From Triangularia verruculosa (Eukaryota > Ascomycota > Sordariomycetes > Sordariales > Podosporaceae): DNA of 64,000 nucleotides. The stretch covers positions 1-64,000 of the forward strand of contig MU863891.1 of assembly GCA_033296885.1 (NCBI GenBank). Reading direction: 5' to 3'. The position numbers were made by a program, and so were the translations under genes. Below, piece by piece: positions 33,952-45,169 of the stretch (position 1 is the first letter of the stretch; each line of letters starts with the position of its first letter). Below the pieces are notes generated by a model. It had not been told where the DNA came from and made no database searches. It saw only the letters and a program-made list of their open reading frames with translations.

Positions 33952-34293
33952 TCACATGCTGGTGCAGTTGTTGGGGATGAACTCCCCACCGTCCCTCTTC
34001 TTGTCGTACTCGTCTCCAAGTGGCTCTTGCTTGCTCTGCCTCTTGGCTTTAGCACCCTTAGAAGCGGCAGACTGACGCGCCTGCTGTCTCGTCAACTCTG
34101 GGAAGCTGGACGAAACAACAGACACCGTGTCTGCGCCGAGGTTCTTATTGCCGCTGTCTTGCGTCGTAGAGTATTGGTTGTTGATGACATCTGAGCTATG
34201 CTCAACGGCGCACTGGAGGCAGAGAGTCTCCGACTGAGACGGCGGCTGGGAAGTGCAGGCACAATGGCAGCTGCAGGTCTTGGTGGCTGGCAT
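33952..34293 (-). CDS. Small cysteine-containing hydrophilic protein, unknown
   Basis: 113 codons from MPATKTCSCHCACTSQPP to NNCTSM. The first 30 residues hold seven cysteines in CxCxCxC and CLQC arrangements, which could bind metal. The remainder is polar with a basic stretch (RQQARQSAASKGAKAKRQSKQ). There is no signal peptide. No family is recognised. It sits just downstream of the astacin-like gene on the same strand. Its coding status rests on the open frame and non-random composition only. Confidence 0.45.
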   Translation of the reverse strand: MPATKTCSCHCACTSQPPSQSETLCLQCAVEHSSDVINNQYSTTQDSGNKNLGADTVSVVSSSFPELTRQQARQSAASKGAKAKRQSKQEPLGDEYDKKRDGGEFIPNNCTSM

Positions 34294-34969
34294 GATGACT
34301 GTTCTAATGCTGATGTAGAGTCTAGGAAAGTCTGCTGTTTTGTGACTTGAGCTATGGTATGACTACTTCGGGAAAAGGAGGAAGAGAGACTGAAATTGGC
34401 AGCGGGATGATTTTATCTATTGCTGTAAGCCAGACGTGAATCAACGGTGTGGTGGTGAATACCTTATCTTTTCCCGTGATTTACTCAGTTGCTCTTTAGT
34501 GGGCCTCATGATGTCGCGAAAGTGAATGCAGGTGTAGTGGTGCTCCCGGCTCGTAAGATGAAGTGAATTCTGAGGAGCAAGGCTGGTCGGTGGCATGGTT
34601 GTCCGTCAAGGACCCCGAGTTTAAGATCTATCGGTTCTACTATTAGACCATCGGTCGCCTTCTTCAAGCCTATGTTTCGGAGACCTGTGTTTTCATCCAG
34701 TTTGTGTCTGACATAAATTCAAAATGTATAGCCGAAGCAAAGCCTGCCAGAGACGATGGCTTGGCCGGGCAGGTTTGAAAACAAAGACGGAATGTTTGAA
34801 CAACGCGATTGCGGTAATTGGAAGTATGTTACAGTCTAAACTATGTCCCTATAGCCCACGAGCGCTGCCAGTCTCCCACAGCCGCAAGATATGCTATTAA
34901 CAAGTAGTTTGGTCAACAGATTGTTCTCGAAAAATTGATCTGCGCTTGTGGGGGCTTGGAACTGCGCAT
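34294..34969. other. Intergenic between the small Cys-rich frame and the astacin-like gene
   Basis: About 680 bp, normal composition, no supported feature. It should contain the 3' UTR of the astacin-like gene and the promoter of the downstream small gene. Confidence 0.45.
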
Positions 34970-36019
34970 TTAGTATGAGTCGTAACCCCCATCAGAGTAG
35001 TATTCCCCATTGGAATAATCATCGTCATATCCTCCAGAATAGCAATCGTCAACACTCTCGTCACCACTCTCGTCACCACTCTCGTCAACACTCTGAGCAT
35101 CAGAGTCTTCCTCGCTGTACCCCAAGCTCGGCTCTTCACCAATGTGGCTGAGACACGGGGACGTTGGCTCTTCAAAGGGATAGACCTGCCGAGCGAAAGA
35201 CTTGTCGGTTTCAGAAAGTCTCGTCGCGCGATTCGAAGAGAAACCGTTTTTTGTCCAATTCTTGCCAATATCATACATCATGATGGAGTCCGGGTCGAAC
35301 TTGGAGTAGCGGACCTCACTGTCGTGGTACTTGTTCAAGACATTGCTTTCAGTCGTGTCTCGGGTCCAGCCATCAGAACGTCGGCAATCGCGATACACCA
35401 CTTTCTCGTCCCAGTCCAAATTAGCGGCCGGAGATTGGTGTTCGTGTTGAAATCCAAGGCTGTGACCGAGCTCATGAAGTGCTGTCCCTCGTACTTCGTC
35501 CAGGGACATGTTGTCATCAATGCCGAGGTTCATGGTGGCGACACCGGGGTTGTTGCGGGCAGCATAGCGAGAATTCGTACCACTGTGCGAGAAAGAGCCT
35601 TGAGTGGAATCGAAAGAGACGTTGATGGCGGCAGGTCTTGAATCCCTTGGATCGAGGAATTCGAAGTTGACATTCGCATGCTCGGTCCATTCACGTGCGC
35701 AATCCTTCACCTGTTCCTGGAGGTGGTGGCTGCCGCCAAGAAAGCGAACGGGAATGTCCTCGCCGCGCTCCCACTGAACAGCGGGTTCGGTGACGAGGTA
35801 AATCTGGTCTTCATGTTGCCATGTAGGCTGTTGGCTGCTTGATGCCCATGATGTGTTCATTTCGGTGGCTAACCTGCGTGTCAGATATCAAGGACGTTGG
35901 GTGTCCGACTGTGACGATCGGGCGAGGAGGAGAGGACAAGTGAGTCGGAGAGCTAAGACTCACTGCTGCGGGTCTGATGACGAGCGGTCAGGTTCGTTGG
36001 TGCGGGCAGTCGGCGACAT
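34970..36019 (-). CDS. Astacin-like zinc metallopeptidase, intact copy
   Basis: The main exon contains the full zinc signature HELGHSLGFQHEH (fits HExxHxxGFxHEx) and the Met-turn SIMMYDI further on, as in astacin-type (M12A) peptidases. A short 5' exon (36019-35964, MSPTARTNEPDRS) joined by a 90-bp intron (35874-35963, donor GTGAGT, acceptor CGCAG) keeps frame and gives 319 residues. Without it, translation would start at 35860. There is no signal peptide, so the enzyme may be intracellular or exported by another route. The C-terminus is a low-complexity acidic tail with imperfect ESGDESGDES repeats and a DDYSNGEYYSDGG stretch. Two decayed relatives lie 4-7 kb away on the same strand. The substrate is unknown. 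Confidence 0.88.
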
Positions 36020-37471
36020 CGGTGCAGGCGGTATCCCTTGCCGAAAGCGCGTTTGCAGGCACGACCGGACAAACAGGCAGGTGCTAGTGGCGACCCCATC
36101 AACTCCCCACATTGTGCGGAGCAAGATGGTATTCACGATATCACGGCAAGGTTCGATGGAGCAGTTCTCAGAGGCGGTATTTAAGGAAGGGAAGCTTGGC
36201 GTATGAGTCTGATAGGTGGATGGAATGTACTGGTGGAATATAAATATGGTCCTGTACGCTCCTTGTAAACCTTTCTTTTTATTAGTTAACATTATCAGTT
36301 CAATACATGCTTGACGATAACTGCGTGGGTTCCAAACTCAATACCCAGATGATTCTGTGTGGAAGAACTATCATTTTAAAAGTACCTACGGCCCGGTTTC
36401 TATCATCAAACAGATCTGAGGGTATCACATAACGAATGATCAGAGATAAGGGGTGCTAGAATTATGCTAATTGCGTGAGATGAGTGTGCATTACATGTAC
36501 CAAGATATTTGTCCCCAGGTCTGCCCTAATTGTTGTCGTCATCGTCAGGGTCGCAGCATTGGCAATGACAAGAGTTTCTTCCGCAGCACTGGCAGTCATC
36601 ATCTCCACAGCAGGTGCGGTACCTAGCTGTCATTCTCGTAGACTTCGTATTGGTCGCCTTCTCGTTCGCCGTCGGAATCATCGTCTTAATATCGAGCTAG
36701 CACTCTTCTAGAATCCATCTCAAGCAGACATTCGTAAGGTATCACTCATTCCGCTCAGACCAGTTGCCGTAGAATGCCCCACTGCGTGAGTTGCTGTCAC
36801 TACCTTACTATAGCCGTGCTAGAGAAATCCCGGTAAGGGGCTAGTGTATGTAAATCCAAAATTCACACACTTCTCTAAGCTTTTGCTTAGGTACCTGCTA
36901 CTCAATCAGAGGGTGGTTCGATATGATCAGCCTGGCGGATCATAAGGTGGACTGAGAACAGTGCAGCCGGTAACACTCTCCTCAGTCTTCTAAAACGCTT
37001 AGATCAGAAGAAAAGTTCAACATTAAGAGGACTCAGACATAGTCAGTTGTAGCTACAGGTCTACCCTGTAATCACTATTGTATGGCGAATGCACTTCTGC
37101 CACAATGGAAAGCCTTGAGTCTACAACTTGGCATGGCTTATTTTCATACCTCCAAAGAAGATGGAGTCGAGATACAGTAACCTAGAAATCCCACGATACT
37201 TGACTTGCCTAGGCAAAGAGGATCAACAAGGGAAGGTTTCATTAGAAGTGGAGTGTATACTCGTCATTGCCTAGCCACAGTAGGCAGGAGAACTTCGTCA
37301 GCATAACAGAAACCGAAGACAAAGTCCGAGCTCATCAGGCGGTCAGAGATGAAGCCGCGCACTCTTCCAATCCTCAGTCAAAACATTAAAAAAGGTACTT
37401 ATTCCTGGACTCAGAATAGGTATCTACCCCTCAACGATTCTGTCTCAGCTCCAAAAACTACCTTACCTACA
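36020..37471. other. Intergenic with a possible Cys-rich remnant
   Basis: 1.45 kb between the astacin-like promoter and the beta-lactamase-like gene. The only protein-like feature is the minus-strand Cys-rich piece at 36526-36711. The rest shows nothing I can support. Confidence 0.45.
36526..36711 (-). pseudogene. Possible remnant: acidic segment followed by CxCC-type cysteine-rich tail
   Basis: On the minus strand one frame reads DDSDGEREGDQYEVYENDS then stop. One frame over, and ending at a TAG (36526-36528), the sequence reads TCCGDDDCQCCGRNSCHCQC and then an acidic end (CDPDDDDN). The acidic-plus-aromatic part recalls the tail of the astacin-like gene next door, and the third astacin relic also has a Cys-rich tail. 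It may therefore be the 3' end of another decayed copy, but no catalytic part is visible. Confidence 0.3.
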
Positions 37472-39418
37472 ATGGGTCATTTTGTTAACTTTGTCGTGCT
37501 TGCGGTTCTGGCAGCCAAATTTAAAGTGTCATGGGCAGCACTCAATGGCCACTGTCCACCTTTAGGTCCTGTCCTTCCTCCCCCTGTGTCTGCAAGTACC
37601 AGTCCGGCAGTTGCAGCCTCGGTAGCCACCTTCCAACAACTGATGGATGAGTTCACCGCGCAATACAATCACTCTGCTGTCGCTATAGGGCTCAAGTCCA
37701 TCCACGAAGACAGTTATCTGGTGGAGTATGCATTTACACCACCGAATCGCGATTCTCGTGGCGCCCAACAAGTAGACTCAGACACAGTCTTCCGCATTGC
37801 AAGTGTCTCAAAGATCTTCCCTGTCTTGGCCATCCTCAAATTGCACGGTGTCAGCCTCGAGGACCCAGTCACCAAATATGTGCCAGAGCTTCTTGCTTTG
37901 AACAACCAGGCACGGGAAAATAATGCCATCTGGACTGTTGCGTGGGAAGAGATTACTTTGGGGGCGTTGGCATCTCATCTCGCTGGCATTGGCGTTGATA
38001 GTCAGTTGGCTTACCCTTGACACACTACACAAACAAGTTCATGAGATTCTGATTCATCGTTGCAACAGTGATGCCGGACTACACACCATTCGGAGACTTT
38101 ACACCTTATGGCTTTCCCCCAGTGAACGAATCCCGGCTTCTCGGCTGTTCCGGCTTCTTCGGCCTCCCTGAGTGCAACAGAACAGGTGCGTTGTAGTTTC
38201 CAGAGTCCCCAATCCAGTTACTTGGGTTGACGAGAATCATCAGTGTTTTTTGAAAGGTTCGGTGAACGAGCCCCCGTCCAGCTCCCGTTCTCTCCCAATG
38301 CTGTCTACTCGAATGCGGCGTTCGCCATTCTCGGTTTCGTTGTTGAAGCGATCACGAACAGGTCCCTCAATGAGTTTATCGAAACCGAGATCTGGAGACC
38401 ACTCAACATGACATCGACTTTTGCCACCAAGCCGGATGATGCTCTAGGCTTCATTCCGACCGATGATATTTGGTGGAACGCTACACTTGGCTATGGAGAT
38501 CCGTAAGTATGCCCATGACGCACCCTCCAATCATCTGTCATCTTATTCATGTCCGCATGCAGGGCCGGCTCGGTTTACTCGACAATCAACGACATGACGC
38601 GCTTCGGTGAGGCGATCCTTCGCCATGAATTAGGTCTTTCGGCCAGCCAAACTCGCAAATGGCTCAAGCCTTTGTCACAAACGTCATCATCTGGAACACT
38701 CGTTGGTGCGCCATGGGAGATCTATCGAATTCAAAATGCGACCACAGACGGCCGACTGATCGAACTCTACACCAAAGGAGGTGATCTTATAACGTATCAC
38801 TCAGTTTTCGCTTTGATTCCAGACTATGATCTCGTCGCCACAATCATGGTTGTAGGTGCACTTGAAGCAAACGAAGCGCGCGGTATTGACGCCACTGTAT
38901 TTCTTTCCAAACTGGTGGAAATAGTGTTGCCGGGCGTCGAAGAAGCTGGGAGGAATGAAGCTGATATTGCGTATGGTGGGACATACCATGACGAAGCAAC
39001 CAACTCCAGTATAACACTTACTCAAGACGACGGGCCTGGCTTCAACATCGAGTCATGGATTGTGAGAGGCGTGGATGTCATCGCCACATGGCTAGGTTTC
39101 AGCATCCTGCCAAATCCTATTCCCCCAACAAGCAATCCTCTCAAGTTCAGACTCTATCCAACCACTGTACAGACCAGGAACCAAACTTCATGGCGGTCAG
39201 TTTCGCAGATTGGCCTCTCTGAAGATATTGCGAAGCTAGAAAACCTGTTGTTGCCACCTCAGACTATGTGTGTTACATGGGGCCAGCTAGACCGCGCCAC
39301 CTACATGTTGCAGGCTCAAGACCACCTGGTATTCACGCTTGACGAGCAGGGCAGAGCAACAAAGGTAGAGCTGGTGGGATATGCAGTGAGTTTGTCGCGT
39401 CAGCAAACCCCGGCTTAA
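37472..39418 (+). CDS. Serine beta-lactamase-like hydrolase (PF00144 type), secreted
   Basis: Four exons fit: 37472-38000, 38069-38185, 38244-38502 and 38563-39418, with introns of 68, 58 and 60 bp, giving 586 residues. An N-terminal hydrophobic segment (FVVLAVLAAK) looks like a signal peptide. The catalytic S-x-x-K is SVSK at residues 111-114 and the Y-x-N motif is YSN at 237-239. A KGG in YTKGGDLITYHS is the likely third motif. The frame continues to a C-terminal domain seen in fungal members. Fungal homologues include class C lactamase/D-aminopeptidase-like enzymes, some of which open lactones or transfer acyl groups. The substrate is unknown. An upstream in-frame ATG at 37349 exists, but the start at 37472 fits the signal peptide better. 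Confidence 0.88.
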
Positions 39419-40019
39419 GAAGCAAAGTGATGACAGATCTGGCACATGTATTTGGTAGAGAGACAGTGGAATATCAGCTATGCTCCATATACCTATTTAG
39501 ACTGATAATTCTCGACTCCGTTCTTAATGGCCCCCCATCTGACCTTTCAAAGTTCTTTCCACCTCCTCCAGGCACTCGATGTTGGTTGTTTTGAACCACT
39601 GAAACAAGCATATGGTCACCAAGTCGAGGATTTGATGCGCCTGCATACCCACGTTAGTAAGGTAAAATTCCTCGGTAGGTGTCTTTCGCGAGGTCTTCTT
39701 TTTCTAGTCACAAAGAAGAATATTAAGATATGTCACCGGCAGGCCAAGGTACCTAGATGTTCTAATGAGTGTGCTCAATCCACATAAAAACGGTAATCTC
39801 CCACAGACCATTCACTGCCCCGGCTCTCGGCGGATGTCCTGGAAGGTGAGTAAATTCATGTCATTAGCACAATGAGATAAACGAATGATATTTTCCACGA
39901 CTTCCATTAGTGTTTAATTTTGAAGAATAGCACCCTTTCTCAGATATTCCGAACAACGTGCCTCAGCGACCTGGTTGAGACCAACATGGCTCATCTCTTG
40001 GCGCAGCTAAGCTATGAAC
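39419..40019. other. Intergenic between the lactamase-like gene and the decayed astacin
   Basis: 600 bp between convergent units. No supported feature. Confidence 0.45.
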
Positions 40020-41113
40020 TCAAATCCTGATTGCATCGGCACACATTACGCTGACGAAAATTGTACAACAGATGAAGAACAGCGCCGCACTGAAAGACCG
40101 TCTCCCTGTTATGCGTAGACGCTGGCTGAATTCTGGCTGGAATGGGTATTGTTCAGCAGCAAAGGCTTTGTCCATGTCGGAAAGGCGCATGGGGCTGGGG
40201 CACGACCACCCGTCAAGAGTCCAGTGAGGTTCAATCCCGTATATCATGATGCTGCTGGGATCAAAAGCGGTGCGAGCTAGGTTGTAGTTGGGAAAAACGT
40301 CGAAGAAGTTGAATTTGAGATAGCTGGATGTTTTGGATGAGTGGTCCCTTTGAACAGCCTTCTCATTCCATCGCACGAATTCAGGGGCTGCAGGAGACTG
40401 GTGCTCGTGCTGTAAGCCAATCGCATGCCCAAATTAATGCAAGACTGTTCCGCGAGCCTCTTTTGGCGAGTAATTCATTGATTGGAGAGTGAGACACATG
40501 GTAGGTTGCCCGGGGCTCATGCGAGCGTCGGTTCCGACGCATGACCATGATGAACCACCGCCGCGGCTGGCATGTTTAGAATCAAAAGAGATACGGATAT
40601 CGGAGTTCCGGACATCGCGGACATACTCGAACTTCAAGTTCGCATATCTTTGCCAATCTGAAGCGTAGAGCTGAACCATGCGTTGCATCGTGCCACTGCC
40701 ATCTAAGAAGCATATCTTGAGGCGCTGTCCGGGAGTCCACTTCTTGTCAAGGCTTATAACGGCCATTCCAACCTGAAGGACGACGGGTCCTTCGTCATCA
40801 ATCTTCTCTGAGGTCCTCCGAAAGTCAGATGTCAGCGGGAAGTTGGACAGTGTAGATTCAGTGGATGGGGGCTTTTGTCGTCTGTAGCGGTAACATTTGT
40901 GGCGGATGTTGAAAACCGTTCTTCATCGGCAGGTTCATCGAGGTCGATCTTCGTGTGGGTGACGTCCTTCACCGATGACAACACGGTGTGATTATTGTCT
41001 TGATGTCCGTACATGAAGTGTTCCACTGGCAAGTCCAGGTCGTAACCACCTCCTACTCCGAGGGAATTGAGAAGCTCTCTGGCGTAAAGCCGTCTCCAGA
41101 ACTCAGCACTCAT
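40020..41113 (-). pseudogene. Astacin-like metallopeptidase with a stop codon at the catalytic Glu
   Basis: The order matches the intact copy at 35 kb: a pro-like N-terminal part (from MSAEFWRRL at 41113), a domain start (KKWTPGQRLKICFLDG), the segment ARGTVLH, then the zinc motif, SIMIYGI Met-turn, WTLDGW and a C-terminal hydrophobic stretch (ALFFICCTIFVSVM). In the zinc motif the codon for the catalytic Glu is TAA (40434-40436), so it reads H-stop-FGHAIGLQHEH. The N-terminal part is in a different frame from the domain near 40830-40870, which could be an intron or a frameshift. Beyond the stop the frame stays open for 138 codons, suggesting recent loss. Unlike the intact copy it ends in a possible membrane anchor. 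Confidence 0.85.
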
Positions 41114-41616
41114 GATGGCGCTGTTGGGGCGGTCAAAGTGTAGTGGTCTTTGCAGAATACGCGGAGAGTCGTGAAGCGGCGATAGCCTTTGGAGGTGTGC
41201 GAGATGTGGGATGAATAGGTACCTAACATTTCGGAATGGGAGGACCAGTATATGTAGGTATCTCAGATATCGTATTCAGTCTGAAGGTTGAGACGGCCTT
41301 GATAGTTAATAGGTATTCTACGCAGACCCATCTTTTTTCTAGCTACATCTGACATATTCTGACCCAGAGGTTAGTAGAGTATTCCACGAAGTGCCAGGGG
41401 CGGTGCCAGGTTACCGAAAAGAAATGTCTGAGCTACTCATACGAAACCAAACAAAGCTCATTTGTTGTTCTCAGACAGTAATTCGCAGAAAGTTTCAACC
41501 TCGGCGGACGATAAAGGGATAGTCGTATAAGAACTACCAGAATGTCTTCAAAAAAACCACTTTGTTTTGTGACGCAGTAGAAACTGGAAGAAAAGCCGAT
41601 GATGATGGTACAGTCA
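41114..41616. other. Intergenic between two decayed astacin copies
   Basis: About 500 bp, no supported feature. Presumably the old promoter of the 40-41 kb copy and the old 3' end of the next. Confidence 0.4.
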
Positions 41617-42168
41617 TCAGGTAATCTTCTTGTATTCTCCTGCAGAGGCTTCCTTTTCGATCCCAAAGTACCGACATTTTCTATGACATGGTTCGCGATA
41701 TCCCTGCCTGCATTTAAGACATGTCCAATATGAATAGACATTGGCCATTATTGCCGGACAAGGCCGCGAGCGAGGGGGAAAGTGTTTGGCGGCGAAATGC
41801 GTGTCAGCGGGTGATAAACATGGCTCTTTTCTGGCGGAGAAGCCATCCAACGTCCAATCTGGCGGAATCGTATACAGCATAACGGAATTCGCATCAAAGG
41901 GGGACTAATCAAGGGATGAGTCCCCGGGGAACTTCGTTGGAGATGATGTTTTCGTCGGTATTGCGTGATGTCATTTGCGACTGGATTTCCACAATTGTCT
42001 TGTTCCACTTGATATTGGATTTGGGGGGCTGGTGCTCGTGCTGAAACCCTAGACAATGCTCCTATTCGTGTAAGAACGTGCTGGTGCCACCATCAGGACT
42101 TTTCACGACGCCAGGGTTGAGTAACATGGTGGGCTCAGTCTGACCTGCTTTCTTGGTTGATGAACTGA
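41617..42168 (-). pseudogene. Third astacin-like copy, truncated relic next to a MITE
   Basis: Minus-strand remnants are in order: TEPTMLLNPGVVK, then the zinc motif as HE-stop-EHCLGFQHEH (TAG at 42062-42064), then after a stop and a frame change the Met-turn FDANSVMLYTI, WTLDGFS, and HFAAKHFPP, as in the other two copies. It ends in a Cys-rich tail (CLKCRQGYREPCHRKCRYFG). Nothing upstream of the domain middle can be found: a MITE begins at 42174, immediately beside the remnant, and the sequence beyond it is not astacin-like. This copy is more decayed than the 40-41 kb one. Confidence 0.8.
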
Positions 42169-42173
42169 GCAAG

Positions 42174-42425
42174 CACCCTGCCCACAAATTAATCGAGACT
42201 CCAAACCACCGAGATCGACGTTACCTTCACGACACCCACGATATTAGAAAGCAAATATCTCAATAACCACCCGCCCAAACTCGTTCAGCTTTTAAATAGT
42301 AATAATCTATTACCGCTAAACCATTTGCTTCTTTTTAGAGGCTTTTACGGCGTAGTTTGAGCGAGTATAGCCTGCTTGACGAGGGTCTAATAGTTAGCAG
42401 TCTCGATTAATTTGTGGGCAGGGTG
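42174..42425. mobile_element. MITE with 27-bp perfect terminal inverted repeats
   Basis: The left arm 42174-42200 (CACCCTGCCCACAAATTAAT...) is the exact reverse complement of the right arm 42399-42425. The element is flanked by a 5-bp direct repeat GCAAG (42169-42173 and 42426-42430). The 252-bp body has no coding capacity, so it is non-autonomous. The superfamily is not assigned: a 5-bp duplication does not match the usual 2-bp (Tc1/mariner), 8-bp (hAT) or 9-bp (Mutator) rule. Confidence 0.92.
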
Positions 42426-42782
42426 GCAAGCTTCAGTCGGGCACACGGTGCCACTGGACACTCCCCGTCACTGCTTGCCCCCGCCGTGGCCCAGAAGCTT
42501 GGGCCATCAGAATCTCGGAGGTGGTAATTCCGCTCCGGCGCGCTAATCGGTTAACCGAGCTTAAGGTGGGCCAACTATTGCCCAATCAGAACGACTTCTT
42601 GAGCCGCAGTGGCTCGTGCACAGTCAAAGGTTCTGGGGGCCCCGTTGAGCGGAATCGAAGCGGGTTCCACGTTTCTCCTCATTCATTTCTGCTCCCGTCA
42701 TCAGCCAACTTCCATCGACCTTTTCCATCAACAACGAACCTCCTCCTCTCCTCCACCCGATGCTCCATGCGCGCTCGGCGCC
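42426..42782. other. Intergenic, promoter of the coiled-coil gene
   Basis: About 355 bp between the MITE and the next start codon. Pyrimidine-rich stretches (CTCCTCCTCTCCTCC near 42750) precede the ATG, common in fungal leaders. No other feature. Confidence 0.45.
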
Positions 42783-44929
42783 ATGGACAACATCTGCGAT
42801 GATTCACCTACTCAACCATTTTCTACCTCAGGGTCAGTGATTTGATGGCACCGGTGCGACTTCGCTTGGGCTTGGATGCCTGCGTGAATTACCGTTCCGT
42901 TTCTCCCTGGCGACGCATCCGACGTACGCATCGCACAAGCCAAGGGCCGTTTTCGCCAACTCCTACTCCTCAGGTGCGCCTGTGGAAAGGACTGGGGCTC
43001 CTTGGTAGGCCGCGGGGATGGAGAGATGGCTGACCATGGCGCTCTCTGCCCTGTCACCGTTTGTGCGATTCCTACCGACAGTTGCGTCGTCGCGCAAGAG
43101 CGGCGGGATCATCATCACCAACCAGACATTTCTCTTGTTTTCTTCCATCCTGCATCGATACCGGCGTCATGCATCTACCGATACATGACCGTCCCGACCC
43201 TCCTGGACGACGCACTGAACGCAAGCATCTTACGAGTCGAGAGCCATAAAAACACGCCAACTCCTACTCACCAGGCACGCCTGCTGAAAGGACTGGGGCT
43301 CTTGACAGGCCGCCTGACGCTGAGGGACAGCTGACCATGGCGCTCTCTGCTGTCTTGCCCCCGTTCGTTGGAACCTTGCCGATAGTTGTGTTGTCCAGCA
43401 TGGGCGGCGGTACTCTCTTCTCATCCTCGTCTGTACTCATGATATTGTTACTGCGTCATGGTGTCTAACCGTGCTTACGGGCTTACAGCTCGAGGGAGGT
43501 AGGTGAACTCGACGGTGACAAGAGAAATGACTTGACCGATAGACTTGACCATGGCGATGACCCCGACTCCCCCGCCGTTCACAACTCGAGCGACGACGAC
43601 AGATATTGCAAGATGGACCTGACTGATCGGACTGGCGTGGTCGTTTGGGAGGATTCAACTGGGCAGATGCAGCATACTTCCGAACTGCGTATGGATTTAC
43701 ACGTCGATGCTCCGAGAGACCGAGCTATTTTTGTACTTCACGGCTCTGCTTTCGTGAAGGGCGGCAAGCCTAACAAAGTCAATCTATACTTGTTTATTCA
43801 CCCAGAACACGTTGACTCGGTTGAGTTCAATAACAACATGGCTCCCCCACAACTAGCAACGCAGGCGGAACCTGCGAGGAGCTTCATCAGCCTGCGCTTC
43901 ACCATGACACAGCCACCTTCTCTCGTCGCACCGAAGAACCGTCCTTTGGTGCCGAAGGCGCGATCAGAAGGCCTACTGGACACCATGAAAGCCCTCGCTT
44001 TGGTCCAGAATGTTACCATCTACCTGAGCATGCTCCAGCTTTTGCCGGAGATTCGACATCAACTCTCGTTACTCCCTTTGGTGTTCTTATTCAATGATCT
44101 CAAGACGGACGAGAGATGGGCAACCATTCAGAGGCTTTATCATGGTGCGGGTGGAGAGGTGATCAAAATTGGTCAAGCTGTTGCGGCAGCCATTCCAAGT
44201 CTCGGCTACGACACTCCGATACAGCAGACGCTGGAACCAGAGGAAGACTCGCTGCCACCACCCTACGTCGAAAAGAGTCCTCTCCAAGGTGCGATGCAAG
44301 TGTTTGCCTCATCCGGTGGGCATGTCCAAACCTCGTTTTCGGTCGCCGCCGGCCCAGGCCCTTCAAGCCGAAAACGACGTCGAACAAGCGAGCCTTCGTC
44401 TGCCTCCACAACCCACAAGCAAATCTTGCTCAACTTCGGTCAAGTTGTCAGACGCAACGCCGAGCTGGAGATTCGCGTGGAACGGCTGGAAAAGATGCTA
44501 CAAGAATCCGGTGCTCGGACGCCATGTCGATACAACACTGAAGAGGTGGAGCACATCATGGGCCACGTCAACGATAGAATCGACGACCAACTGACGGGTG
44601 TACACATTGAGCTTGAAGACAAGGTCATGGAGGGCACGGAGCGTCTATTGGAAGAGAAGACCGAGGAGACGCAGCGGCAACTTTGGGACGGCATACGAGA
44701 CGGGCTGAGAGAAGAGATGAGGGAGGACTTGATGGAAGAGATGCGTGAGGAGTTGAAGGAACATATACGAGATGAGTTAATAGAGAAGATGAGAAATGAG
44801 GTCAAGCAGGAGCTCATGGCAGAACTCAAAATGGAATTCTTCAGGGAAATGGCACAGTCAATGATGAGCATGGCATCTGGTAGCAATGAGAAGGCGAGGA
44901 TGTCACTGGAAAATACTCGGTCTCTTTGA
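42783..44929 (+). CDS. Coiled-coil protein of unknown function with a large first intron
   Basis: The long frame has no ATG at its start, so I join it to a short exon: 42783-42832 (MDNICDDSPTQPFSTSG, context GCGCCATGG) and 43489-44929. Phase 2 matches on both sides, with donor GTCAGT and a CTAAC branch before the acceptor. The product is 496 residues. The N-terminal ~150 residues form a globular part (RAIFVLHGSAFVKGG, VNLYLFIHPEHVDSV). The middle has a nuclear-localisation-like SSRKRRRTSE. The last ~130 residues are a charged coiled coil of repeating EEMREEL/RDEL units. This pattern suggests a nuclear scaffold or regulatory protein, but no named family is recognised. The 656-bp intron is exceptional here and contains a tandem duplication. 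Confidence 0.65.
42900..43500 (+). repeat. Two diverged tandem copies of a ~301-bp unit inside the intron
   Basis: CTCCTACTCCTCAGGTGCG at 42960 is repeated as CTCCTACTCACCAGGCACG at 43261. The stretch CTGACCATGGCGCTCTCTGC is identical at 43030 and 43331. Both offsets are 301 bp. Similarity extends on either side (CCTGGCGACGCATCCGACG against CCTGGACGACGCACTGAACG, and CCTACCGACAGTTGCG against CTTGCCGATAGTTGTG). The copies have diverged by substitutions and small indels. Confidence 0.75.
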
Positions 44930-45169
44930 TGATAGATGGAAGAAACGATACGACTACTGGTGAGCAACATTATTGATACCAGAAGGGGTTGTTGGCAACC
45001 ACATGCTTTATCTTATCTCTTGGCTCTGATCGGGCCCAACAATCTTCCGGCATATATATCTTCAGGACCACCGTTGATAGCTAGTTTCTTTCCCAATTCA
45101 TCACGTTTACTGCCTCTCATATTTGACCTGTTATTAGGACTAGGATCATTGTATCAAAAATATTAAAGC

